A stretch of 64,000 nt of DNA. Source: an uncultured Winogradskyella sp. GTDB lineage: Bacteria > Bacteroidota > Bacteroidia > Flavobacteriales > Flavobacteriaceae. Under the pieces are notes generated by a model that was given only the letters and a program-made list of their open reading frames with translations, was not told the origin of the DNA and searched no databases. Shown piece after piece: positions 26,455 through 34,009 of this stretch; position 1 is the stretch's first letter, and every line of letters starts with the position of its first letter. Location: contig CAJXLB010000001.1 in the NCBI GenBank assembly GCA_913055905.1, positions 62,001 to 126,000 on the forward strand, read 5' to 3'. Position numbers and translations under genes: made by a program.

Positions 26455-27411
26455 ATGAGCATTATCTCTAAAGACATAAACAAGGCCATTACGTTACTTA
26501 AGGCTAACAAATTAGTAGCGATACCAACAGAAACGGTCTATGGTTTGGCTGGCAACATATTTAGCGAAGATGCGATTAGAGCAATCTTCCAAACAAAAGG
26601 ACGACCGCATTTTAATCCACTTATTGTACATATTGGCAGTACTGAGGATTTAGAAGCCATCGTATCATATGTTCCTGAGAAAGCGAAACGATTAGCAGAA
26701 GCTTTTTGGCCAGGCCCTTTAACATTGGTTTTACCAAAAAAAGACCTCATCCCAGATTTAATTACTTCTGGTAAATCCACAGTTGCCGTTAGAATCCCTA
26801 ATCATCCTTTAACTTTAGAACTCTTAAATAAATTAGATTTCCCCCTAGCGGCTCCAAGTGCCAATCCTTTTAATCGTATTAGCCCAACTACGGCAGAGCA
26901 TGTTGAAGGCTACTTTAAGGATGACATAGAATTGGTCCTAGATGGTGGTCCGTGTAAAAAGGGAATCGAATCCACCATAATTGGATTTGAAGATGACGAA
27001 CCCATCATTTACCGCTTAGGTTCAACATCCATTGAATCTATCGAGTCTGTTATTGGTCACATTAAAATAAAAAACAAAAACAACGAGCTTCCTAGTGCTC
27101 CTGGTATGTTAGATCGGCACTACGCTCCTATTACCAAAACGATTTTAACGGCAAACATAAAGAACGCTATAAAAAACTACTCAGGTCTTAAAATAGGTCT
27201 TTTGGTGTTCAATGAGTATTTAGATGATGACGTTAGTTTTAAAATTGTATTATCCAATACGGGTAACGACTTAGACGAAGCAGCCGCAAAACTCTACGAT
27301 GCCCTTCACACCCTTGATAAGGAAGACCTTGATATTATTATTGCTGAACGTTTACCAGATTATGGCATTGGGAAATCGATTAACGACCGGTTAGAGCGCG
27401 CCACAAAATAA
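26455..27411 (+). CDS. sua5: L-threonylcarbamoyladenylate synthase (Sua5 type)
   Basis: A 318-residue enzyme making threonylcarbamoyl-AMP from threonine, bicarbonate and ATP for the t6A37 modification of ANN-decoding tRNAs. The YrdC/TsaC domain covers about 1-195 with IPTETVYGLAGN, KGRPHFNPLIVH and SANPFNRISPT. The C-terminal Sua5 domain (about 205-318) includes the linker SAPGMLDRHYAPIT. The length fits Sua5 rather than the short TsaC. It follows polA by 27 bp in the same direction, so the two may share a transcript. Confidence 0.95.
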   Translation: MSIISKDINKAITLLKANKLVAIPTETVYGLAGNIFSEDAIRAIFQTKGRPHFNPLIVHIGSTEDLEAIVSYVPEKAKRLAEAFWPGPLTLVLPKKDLIPDLITSGKSTVAVRIPNHPLTLELLNKLDFPLAAPSANPFNRISPTTAEHVEGYFKDDIELVLDGGPCKKGIESTIIGFEDDEPIIYRLGSTSIESIESVIGHIKIKNKNNELPSAPGMLDRHYAPITKTILTANIKNAIKNYSGLKIGLLVFNEYLDDDVSFKIVLSNTGNDLDEAAAKLYDALHTLDKEDLDIIIAERLPDYGIGKSINDRLERATK

Positions 27412-27526
27412 ACCATCTTATACCCATTTTTAAACTCAACATTTATAGAAAACATAACTCTGGTTTAAAACTGAAATTTTCGTATCTTTTACTATAAATA
27501 GTTGTCAACGAGGCCAAAATTGAAAT

Positions 27527-27970
27527 ATGAAAAATATACTTGTCACCATAGACTTCGATAGCGGTGAAGAAAAGCTTTTAGAGACAGCGTTAACAATGGC
27601 CAATAAATTTTCAGCTAAGGTTTGGCTACTGCATGTTACCGCTCCAGACCCAGAGTTCGTTGGCTATGACGTAGGGCCGCAATATATAAGGGATTTTAGG
27701 GCTGAGGAGTTGAGAAATGAACATAAAACCTTGCAAGAATTTGCCAAGCGTTTGGAGCAAAAAGGAATTGATGCCGAAGGTCTCTTAATTCAGGGGGCAA
27801 CCTTGGAAATGATTTTGAATGAAGCCCAAAAACTCAAAATTGATTTAATTATCGTAGGATACGAACAGCATAATTTCCTATATGAAGCTCTCATTGGCAG
27901 TGTCTCGAGTAAACTTATAAAAAAATCAAAAATCCCGGTTTTAGTAGTTCCGCTAGAAGAAGAACCTTAA
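27527..27970 (+). CDS. Universal stress protein (UspA family)
   Basis: A 147-residue single-domain Usp. It has the N-terminal strand ILVTIDFDSGEEKLL, the DLIIVGYEQH strand and the ATP-binding signature GSVSSKLIKKSKIPVLVVP at the C-terminus (G-x2-S-x9-P variant). The ATP-binding type is therefore likely. It is a single gene; a TATCTTTT sequence at 27483-27490 may be part of its promoter. The physiological trigger is unknown. Confidence 0.9.
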   Translation: MKNILVTIDFDSGEEKLLETALTMANKFSAKVWLLHVTAPDPEFVGYDVGPQYIRDFRAEELRNEHKTLQEFAKRLEQKGIDAEGLLIQGATLEMILNEAQKLKIDLIIVGYEQHNFLYEALIGSVSSKLIKKSKIPVLVVPLEEEP

Positions 27971-28093
27971 AAAACCCATCATCAATACATAATATTTAGT
28001 CGATGAAATTTAAGAATAGAAGCTAAGGTTTGTTCAAAGATATCTTTGCTGGCATGGTATTGATTTTCAACCCTAAAAATATCTTACCCAACA

Positions 28094-28124
28094 TTTGTTT
28101 ATCAAATAGTTTATCGTAAATTTG
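28094..28124 (+). promoter_or_regulatory. Consensus Bacteroidota promoter of rplM-rpsI
   Basis: TTTG at 28094-28097, a 19-bp spacer, then TAAATTTG at 28117-28124: an exact match to the TTTG-N19-TAnnTTTG pattern. Transcription should start near 28130, giving a leader of about 65 nt before the rplM start. Confidence 0.8.
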
Positions 28125-28155
28125 CAAACTCTTTTTTAGAGAGGAATGTTTAATC

Positions 28156-28178
28156 GATTGCGCTTAAGGAGCGCAGTT
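28156..28178 (+). promoter_or_regulatory. Hairpin in rplM leader, candidate autoregulatory element
   Basis: TGCGCT (28159-28164) and AGCGCA (28170-28175) pair around TAAGG, and the stem extends by three more A-T or G-T pairs. It ends 15 nt before the GTG start of rplM, inside the leader. Ribosomal-protein leaders that bind L13 have been reported in Bacteroidia; whether this hairpin matches that consensus is not tested here. Confidence 0.5.
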
Positions 28179-28193
28179 CTAAATCAAATTAGT

Positions 28194-28649
28194 GTGGATA
28201 CATTAAGCTATAAGACAGTTTCTGCTAACAAAGCCACTGTTAACAAAGAGTGGGTTGTTGTAGATGCTGAAGGACAAAACTTAGGTCGCTTAGCTTCTCG
28301 AGTAGCAATTTTACTTAGAGGTAAGCACAAACCTAACTTTACGCCACACGTTGATTGCGGAGACAACGTTATTGTTGTAAATGCAGAAAAAGTCAACTTA
28401 ACTGGTAACAAATGGACAGATAAAAGTTATATCCGTCATACAGGTTATCCAGGTGGTCAAAAAAGTCTGACAGCTACTGAAATGTTTGAAAAAGACCCAA
28501 CAAGATTAGTAGAAAAGTCAGTAAAAGGCATGTTGCCTAAAAACAAACTCGGAGCTCAATTGTTCCGTAATTTAACCGTTGTTTCTGGTTCTGAGCACAA
28601 GCACGAAGCTCAAAAACCAAAAGCAATTAATTTAAACGACATTAACTAA
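28194..28649 (+). CDS. rplM: 50S ribosomal protein L13
   Basis: The large-subunit protein L13, 151 residues, with [44 protein letters not shown] and [16 protein letters not shown]. The GTG at 28194 is chosen as start: it gives [14 protein letters not shown], the usual flavobacterial N-terminus, and the normal length. An upstream in-frame ATG at 28146 would add 16 residues and lies within the leader hairpin region. The stop overlaps the rpsI start by 1 nt (TAATG), so translation is coupled. Confidence 0.95.
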   Translation: MDTLSYKTVSANKATVNKEWVVVDAEGQNLGRLASRVAILLRGKHKPNFTPHVDCGDNVIVVNAEKVNLTGNKWTDKSYIRHTGYPGGQKSLTATEMFEKDPTRLVEKSVKGMLPKNKLGAQLFRNLTVVSGSEHKHEAQKPKAINLNDIN

Positions 28650-29035
28650 TGGAAGTAATTCACAAAATCGGCCGTAGAAAGACGGCTGTTGCCCGTGTAT
28701 ATGTTGCCAAAGGAAAAGGGAACATTACGGTGAACAAAAAAGACATGGCAGAATACTTTACTACTGCTCCTTTGCAGTATAAAGTAAATCAACCTTTGGC
28801 CATGACTAACAATGATGGCAACTTTGATATTACTGTAAACGTATATGGAGGTGGAATCACCGGCCAGGCTGAAGCCGTACGTTTGGCATTGTCTCGCGCT
28901 ATGTGCGAAGTAGATGCAGAAAACAGAGCAATATTAAAGCCAGAAGGTCTATTAACTAGAGATCCTAGAATGGTGGAACGTAAAAAATACGGCCAGAAGA
29001 AGGCTCGTAAGAAGTTCCAGTTCTCTAAACGTTAA
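28649..29035 (+). CDS. rpsI: 30S ribosomal protein S9
   Basis: The small-subunit protein S9, 128 residues, with GRRKTAVARVYV at the N-terminus, GGGITGQAEAVRLALSRAM in the middle and the basic tail KKYGQKKARKKFQFSKR, whose last residues contact P-site tRNA in the ribosome. It is the second gene of the rplM-rpsI operon and overlaps rplM by 1 nt. Confidence 0.97.
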   Translation: MEVIHKIGRRKTAVARVYVAKGKGNITVNKKDMAEYFTTAPLQYKVNQPLAMTNNDGNFDITVNVYGGGITGQAEAVRLALSRAMCEVDAENRAILKPEGLLTRDPRMVERKKYGQKKARKKFQFSKR

Positions 29036-29051
29036 TATCCAACAACTCTTA

Positions 29052-29181
29052 ATCCAGAACCTGCTAATCCAGGTTCTGGATATCATTGAAATTTTGAAAT
29101 CGCTGAAAAGTTCAGCAAAACTTAAACCCAGTTTTTGTTGTCCATCATGCCTAGCATGAGGATTTAGTTTAGCATCTAAAT
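29052..29181 (+). promoter_or_regulatory. Four successive hairpins in rpsB leader
   Basis: Between rpsI and rpsB (211 bp) lie four perfect stems: a 10-bp stem ATCCAGAACC/GGTTCTGGAT (29052-29081), GCTGAA/TTCAGC (29102-29116), TCATGC/GCATGA (29145-29159) and ATTTAG/CTAAAT (29162-29181). None is followed by a T run, so they are not ordinary terminators. They suggest a structured 5' leader of rpsB, possibly for S2 autoregulation. Confidence 0.45.
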
Positions 29182-29246
29182 GACTGAGGCTTGCACACGC
29201 ATCCACTTGGTCATTGCTAATTCAACAGAAAGTAAACTATCACAAA

Positions 29247-30032
29247 ATGGAAAAAGTAGAAGTAAAAGATTTACTTGAAGCAGGTGTGCACTTTGGACAC
29301 CTCACCCGTAAGTGGAACCCAAACATGGCTCCTTACATCTATATGGAGCGTAACGGTATCCATATTATCAACCTTTACAAAACCTCTGCCAAGATTGAAG
29401 AAGCTTGTACTGCACTAAGTAAAATTGCAGCCTCAGGTAAAAAAATCCTGTTCGTAGCTACAAAAAAGCAAGCTAAGGATATCGTAGCAGAAAAAGCAGC
29501 TGCAGTAAACCAACCTTACATTACAGAGCGTTGGCCAGGTGGTATGCTAACCAATTTCGTAACTATCAGAAAGGCTGTAAAAAAGATGGCAGCCATTGAT
29601 AGAATGAAAAAAGACGGCACCTTTGACTCTCTATCTAAAAAAGAGCGTTTACAAGTGACCAGACAACGTGCTAAATTAGAAAAGAACCTTGGTTCTATTT
29701 CTGACATGACACGTCTTCCAGGCGCTTTGTTCGTAGTTGACATAAAGCGCGAGCATATAGCCATAAAGGAAGCTCAAAAATTGAATATACCAATTTTTGC
29801 AATGGTAGACACAAACTCAGATCCACGTGAAGTAGACTTTGTTATTCCGTCTAACGATGATGCGTCAAAATCCATTCAAAAAATCTTATCCATTGTAACC
29901 TCTGCAGTAGAGGATGGATTAAACGAGAGAAAAGCTGACCGCGCAGATAAAGAAGCTAAAGCCTCTAAGAAATCAGAGGGTAAGGCTAAAAAAGCTAAAG
30001 CTGTTGCAGCAACAAATGACGAAGAAGAATAA
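29247..30032 (+). CDS. rpsB: 30S ribosomal protein S2
   Basis: The small-subunit protein S2, 261 residues, with VHFGHLTRKWNPNMAPYIY, ITERWPGGMLTNF and VDTNSDPREVDFVIPSNDDA. The ATG at 29247 begins the usual MEKVEVKDLLEAGVHFGH; an in-frame ATG at 29214 adds an atypical 11 residues within the leader. The C-terminus carries a lysine/alanine-rich extension common in Bacteroidota. It is followed by tsf, the usual partner. Confidence 0.96.
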   Translation: MEKVEVKDLLEAGVHFGHLTRKWNPNMAPYIYMERNGIHIINLYKTSAKIEEACTALSKIAASGKKILFVATKKQAKDIVAEKAAAVNQPYITERWPGGMLTNFVTIRKAVKKMAAIDRMKKDGTFDSLSKKERLQVTRQRAKLEKNLGSISDMTRLPGALFVVDIKREHIAIKEAQKLNIPIFAMVDTNSDPREVDFVIPSNDDASKSIQKILSIVTSAVEDGLNERKADRADKEAKASKKSEGKAKKAKAVAATNDEEE

Positions 30033-30052
30033 AACTAAATTATAAATTCATG

Positions 30053-30101
30053 AAAAAGGCGATTTTTTGATTTAGTAAGCCTACAAAAAATCGCTCTTTT
30101 T
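30053..30101 (+). terminator. Long hairpin between rpsB and tsf (terminator or attenuator)
   Basis: GCGATTTTTTG (30059-30069) pairs perfectly with CAAAAAATCGC (30084-30094), and flanking A and T runs extend the stem past one mismatch. A T run follows. It could end or attenuate transcription from rpsB into tsf. Confidence 0.65.
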
Positions 30102-30115
30102 AAACTAAAAATAAC

Positions 30116-30946
30116 ATGGGAAATACTGTAAAAGTTACCGCAGCCGAAGTAAACAAACTAAGAAAAGCAACAGGCGCTGGGATGATGGACTGCAAAAAAG
30201 CTCTAGTGGAAGCTGGTGGCGATTTTGACAAAGCCATAGAAATTTTACGTAAAAAAGGACAAAAGGTTGCTGCAAAAAGAGCCGACAGGGAATCTACTGA
30301 AGGTGCAGCAATTGCAAAAGTAAATGCAGATCAAACCGTTGGTGTTTCAATTGTATTAGGATGTGAAACAGATTTCGTTGGTAAAAATGAAAGCTTTGTA
30401 GCATTGGCGAATGATTTAGCAGAACTCGCTTTAAATTACAACTCAAAAGAAGAATTTTTAGCAGCTGATTTTAATGGGATGACCGTTGCTGATAAATTAA
30501 TCGAACAAACAGGAGTTATCGGTGAGAAATTAGACATCAACGCTTTTGAAAAAATCGAAGCGCCATTTGTTGGGTCTTACATCCATGCTGGTAATAAAAT
30601 TGCTTCTATGGTTGGCCTTTCAGACAATGTTGAAGGTGCTGAGACCGTAGCTAAAGATGTTGCCATGCAAGTTGCTGCCATGAATCCTATAGCTCTTGAT
30701 GAAGATGGTGTAGATGCAGAAACAGTAGAAAAAGAAATTGAGATTGCTAAAGATCAGTTGCGCCAAGAAGGCAAACCAGAAGCTATGTTAGACAACATTG
30801 CAAAAGGTAAGCTAAAGCGTTTCTTTAAAGACAATACTTTGGTTAACCAAGCCTTTATTAAAGATAGTAAAGTTAGTGTCGCAGACTATGTTAAGTCTAT
30901 CGGTGACGTTAAGGTTACATCTTACAGTAGAGTTGCTTTAGGATAG
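30116..30946 (+). CDS. tsf: Elongation factor Ts
   Basis: The nucleotide-exchange factor for EF-Tu, 276 residues. The N-terminal UBA-like domain has VNKLRKATGAGMMDCKKALVEA-type residues at about 10-30, followed by the core with CETDFVGKN (about 82-90) that interacts with EF-Tu and the repeated core subdomain SYIHAGNKIASMVGL. It starts 14 nt after the long hairpin that separates it from rpsB. A strong terminator follows. Confidence 0.96.
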   Translation: MGNTVKVTAAEVNKLRKATGAGMMDCKKALVEAGGDFDKAIEILRKKGQKVAAKRADRESTEGAAIAKVNADQTVGVSIVLGCETDFVGKNESFVALANDLAELALNYNSKEEFLAADFNGMTVADKLIEQTGVIGEKLDINAFEKIEAPFVGSYIHAGNKIASMVGLSDNVEGAETVAKDVAMQVAAMNPIALDEDGVDAETVEKEIEIAKDQLRQEGKPEAMLDNIAKGKLKRFFKDNTLVNQAFIKDSKVSVADYVKSIGDVKVTSYSRVALG

Positions 30947-30969
30947 CCAGTCAAAATTAAATTAATTAA

Positions 30970-30997
30970 AAAGTCTCCATTGGAGGCTTTTTTTTTT
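30970..30997 (+). terminator. Intrinsic terminator after tsf
   Basis: AGTCTCC and GGAGGCT pair (one G-T) around a 3-nt loop; flanking A-T pairs extend the stem and a run of T residues follows. Confidence 0.88.
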
Positions 30998-31010
30998 GGT
31001 TTTTTTTCGC

Positions 31011-31041
31011 TTTTAAGACTAGCAATAATTATGTAGTTTTG
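31011..31041 (+). promoter_or_regulatory. Probable promoter of pyrH-frr
   Basis: TAGTTTTG at 31034-31041 fits TAnnTTTG exactly; TTTT at 31011-31014 lies 19 bp upstream at the -33 position. The leader would be about 80 nt. Confidence 0.6.
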
Positions 31042-31128
31042 TTTGATTTGTAATTAGCGTTCATCTCAATAAAAATTTGAGATTAGATTTTAGATTACAA
31101 CTATAATAAAAGACCATTACAGCCACTG

Positions 31129-31836
31129 ATGAAATACAATAGAATACTACTCAAACTATCTGGAGAAGCCCTAATGGGAAAACGCCAATACGGCATTGAC
31201 CCTGAACGGCTAGCGGAATACGCACAAGATATTAAATCTATTACGGATAAAGGCGTTCAGGTTGCCATTGTTATTGGTGGTGGAAATATTTTTAGAGGCG
31301 TAGCAGGAGCTAGTAATGGGATGGATCGCGTTCAAGGCGATCACATGGGAATGTTAGCTACAGTAATCAACGGCCTAGCGCTTCAGAGCGCTCTCGAAGA
31401 TGCTGGCATACCAACACGGCTGCAATCTGCCATAAAAATTAATGAAGTTGCAGAGCCTTTTATTCGAAGAAAGGCGCTTCGACATTTAGAAAAAGGCCGC
31501 GTAGTTATCTTCGGAGGAGGAACTGGCAACCCATATTTTACTACAGATTCTGCAGCAGTGCTCAGGGCTATTGAAATTGAGGCAGATGTTATCTTAAAAG
31601 GAACACGTGTAGATGGAATTTATAACACGGATCCAGAAAAGGACAATTCAGCCATAAAATTTGACGACATCACCTTTGAAGATGTCCTGAGAAAAGGCTT
31701 AAAGGTTATGGACACCACTGCATTTACGTTAAGTCAAGAAAATAAGCTCCCAATTATTGTTTTTGACATGAATAAAAAAGGAAATCTACTTAAAGTAGTT
31801 TCTGGTGAAAATATAGGTACCAAGGTTAAATTGTAA
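31129..31836 (+). CDS. pyrH: UMP kinase
   Basis: A 235-residue bacterial UMP kinase of the amino-acid kinase fold, converting UMP to UDP. Motifs are [11 protein letters not shown] at the N-terminus, [46 protein letters not shown]-type residues around 128-147, and [11 protein letters not shown]. It is followed by frr 40 bp downstream, the usual pyrH-frr order. Confidence 0.97.
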   Translation: MKYNRILLKLSGEALMGKRQYGIDPERLAEYAQDIKSITDKGVQVAIVIGGGNIFRGVAGASNGMDRVQGDHMGMLATVINGLALQSALEDAGIPTRLQSAIKINEVAEPFIRRKALRHLEKGRVVIFGGGTGNPYFTTDSAAVLRAIEIEADVILKGTRVDGIYNTDPEKDNSAIKFDDITFEDVLRKGLKVMDTTAFTLSQENKLPIIVFDMNKKGNLLKVVSGENIGTKVKL

Positions 31837-31876
31837 ACATAGCAAGGGCTATCATAGCTCAATTAAACAATACGTT

Positions 31877-32431
31877 ATGAACGAAGAAATTGAATTTATT
31901 TTAGACACGGCCAAGGAAGCCATGGAAGCTGCCGTAAAACATCTGGAAAAAGAGTTTGTTAATATTCGCGCGGGCAAGGCCAGTCCAGCCATGTTAGGAA
32001 GTGTTATGGTGGAGTACTACGGTTCTCAAACACCTTTGAATCAAGTGGCCAATGTAAATACACCCGATGGTAGAACAATTTCTGTTCAACCATGGGAAAA
32101 AAGTATGCTTCAGGAAATAGAACGCGCTATTATGCTGGCAAACATAGGCTTCAACCCAATGAATAATGGAGAGATGATAATCATTAACGTTCCTCCGTTA
32201 ACAGAAGAGCGCAGAAAAACTCTGGCCAAACAAGCAAAATCTGAAGCCGAAGATGCCAAAGTAGGCGTAAGAAATGCGCGAAAGGAAGCCATGAACGAGA
32301 TTAAGAAAGCTGATGTTTCCGAAGACCTTCAAAGCAACGCAGAAATTGATGTACAAGAATTAACAGATAAATACGTTAAGCGTATAGACGACATTCTAGA
32401 TGTCAAAGAAAAAGAGATTATGACCGTGTAA
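31877..32431 (+). CDS. frr: Ribosome recycling factor
   Basis: A 184-residue RRF that, with EF-G, splits ribosomes after termination. It has the coiled-coil domain I (HLEKEFVNIRAGKASPAML) and domain II with YYGSQTPLNQVANVNTPDGRTISVQPW-type residues at about 48-75, then PPLTEERRKTLAKQAK. Full length. A perfect 15-bp terminator hairpin follows. Confidence 0.97.
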   Translation: MNEEIEFILDTAKEAMEAAVKHLEKEFVNIRAGKASPAMLGSVMVEYYGSQTPLNQVANVNTPDGRTISVQPWEKSMLQEIERAIMLANIGFNPMNNGEMIIINVPPLTEERRKTLAKQAKSEAEDAKVGVRNARKEAMNEIKKADVSEDLQSNAEIDVQELTDKYVKRIDDILDVKEKEIMTV

Positions 32432-32444
32432 TACTAAAACTCAT

Positions 32445-32482
32445 AAAAAACATCCCATGGCTATTACATGGGATGTTTTTTT
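32445..32482 (+). terminator. Intrinsic terminator after frr
   Basis: CATCCCATG (32451-32459) pairs with CATGGGATG (32467-32475); A and T runs extend the stem by six more pairs. The loop is 7 nt. It ends 14 bp before the start of the next gene. Confidence 0.9.
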
Positions 32483-32495
32483 ATACTCTATTCAA

Positions 32496-33776
32496 ATGAT
32501 TAAGCATTTACTGGTTGTTCTTTCAATGGTCTTTCTAACAGCCAGTGTTGCTCAAAATCCGGTTAGACAAGAAAAAGATTCCATCAAAAGGGAAAAAGAC
32601 TCTATTCGCAAAGCAGAGTTTTTTAAAAATTTAGGTAATGGCTATTTACCTATTAGTTTCTTTAATCTAGACTTAAGATATCTCATAAAATTCAATCAGT
32701 ATGAAGGCTTTAGAACTGGCCTTGGCGGTACCACCAACGACAAGTTCTCTAAAATTTATCGTCTAAACGCCTATGGCGTTTACGGATTTAGGGATAAACG
32801 CTACAAATACAGTTTTGGAGGTGGCTTTAGAATTCACGAACCAACAAATACTTGGATAAACCTAAGCTATACGGATGATTTACAAGAAACCGGTAGCTCC
32901 ACATTTCTTACGGATAAACGCTATTTTACTTTCTTTGAGCCAAGACTTTTAAACATAGATTTATTTCATAGGCACATTACAAAAACGGTTGGTGTAGAGC
33001 ATCAAATCTCTCCTCGCCTCTTATCGGAGACCCAGTTATCTACCAGTAAAATAGATCCTACTTACAATTACACCTTTGTATTGGGTGACGAACAATTTAC
33101 AAACTACGACTTGAGCATGGCCAAGGTGAGCCTGCAATGGAGTCCGTTTAGCATTTATGAAATAGTTAACGATAGAGCTGTAGAAAAAAAGAATGGTTAT
33201 CCCAAATTTACATTGCAAGTAACACAGGCGTTTAGTTCTGTATTTGGAAGTGATTTCACTTTTACTAAGTTGGATTTCAGAACGATTCAGCGCTTTATGC
33301 ATCGTAATGAAAGTACTACGGAACTTACACTAGTTGCCGGAATTGCTGACGGTGAGGCACCATTAACACATCTCTATCACGCCTATCCAAACAACATTAA
33401 CAAAGAAACCATTCTTCAACGTTTTTCAGTTGCCGGACTCAATAGTTTTGAGACCATGTACTTTAATGAATTCTTTAGCGATAAATTCTCTACACTTCAG
33501 TTTAAACACTTTTTTAAACCCTTTAAGTTTTCTGAATGGTTTAAGCCGCAACTTGTTCTTATATCCCGCTTTGCACTTGGCGATATGAACAGCATTGACA
33601 GACACCAAGGGCTTACATTTAACACCTTAAATGACTTGTACACGGAATCTGGATTTGAAATCAATAAACTTTTATTTGGTTTTGGATTGAGCTTTGCCTA
33701 CCGCTATGGAGCCTATCATCTGCCCAATTTTGAAGATAATATTGCCTTTAAATTCACCTTTAATATTTCGCTGTAG
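32496..33776 (+). CDS. Outer-membrane beta-barrel protein (DUF5686-like barrel)
   Basis: A 426-residue protein. The ATG at 32496 starts a signal peptide (MIKHLLVVLSMVFLTASVAQ); the in-frame ATG at 32457 lies in the frr terminator stem and is rejected. A short charged segment with two KDSIRK-type repeats follows, then about 16 amphipathic strands ending in a C-terminal phenylalanine-rich strand (FKFTFNISL), typical of an outer-membrane barrel. The sequence resembles the C-terminal barrel of the larger DUF5686/CarboxypepD_reg-like flavobacterial proteins, but the N-terminal regulatory-like domain is absent. Function unknown. Confidence 0.75.
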   Translation: MIKHLLVVLSMVFLTASVAQNPVRQEKDSIKREKDSIRKAEFFKNLGNGYLPISFFNLDLRYLIKFNQYEGFRTGLGGTTNDKFSKIYRLNAYGVYGFRDKRYKYSFGGGFRIHEPTNTWINLSYTDDLQETGSSTFLTDKRYFTFFEPRLLNIDLFHRHITKTVGVEHQISPRLLSETQLSTSKIDPTYNYTFVLGDEQFTNYDLSMAKVSLQWSPFSIYEIVNDRAVEKKNGYPKFTLQVTQAFSSVFGSDFTFTKLDFRTIQRFMHRNESTTELTLVAGIADGEAPLTHLYHAYPNNINKETILQRFSVAGLNSFETMYFNEFFSDKFSTLQFKHFFKPFKFSEWFKPQLVLISRFALGDMNSIDRHQGLTFNTLNDLYTESGFEINKLLFGFGLSFAYRYGAYHLPNFEDNIAFKFTFNISL

Positions 33777-33981
33777 TTTAAAAGTAGAAATAAACAGGCA
33801 TAAATTCAGCTTAAACTTTAGGAGAAAGAGCTCTCAATAAGCTATCTGTTACCATGACGAAAAAATGTAGTGGCATCAAAAGAATTTTTTATTTCAACAA
33901 TAAAAGAAATTTTAATGTTAAAGCCTTCGTAACCCCTTGTAAAATCTTTCTAAAACCTCATTTTTTCCTATAGCTTTTTTC

Positions 33982-33989
33982 TACCTTTG
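33982..33989 (+). promoter_or_regulatory. -7 element of MMPL transporter promoter
   Basis: TACCTTTG fits TAnnTTTG, 20 bp before the start codon at 34010; a T run 19 bp upstream may serve as the -33 region. The rest of the 233-bp gap after the barrel gene shows no other clear signal. Confidence 0.5.
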
Positions 33990-34009
33990 CGGCTCATTTT
34001 CAGAACTGC

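Noticed and set aside
28146-28193. Longer N-terminus for L13 from ATG 28146
   Set aside because: It lies across the leader hairpin and adds 16 residues not found in L13; the GTG at 28194 gives the standard length.
29052-29081. 10-bp hairpin after rpsI as intrinsic terminator
   Set aside because: The stem is strong but no T run follows, so it is treated as part of the rpsB leader.
32457-32495. Start of the barrel gene at 32457
   Set aside because: The codon is part of the frr terminator stem and would precede the signal peptide with 13 odd residues.
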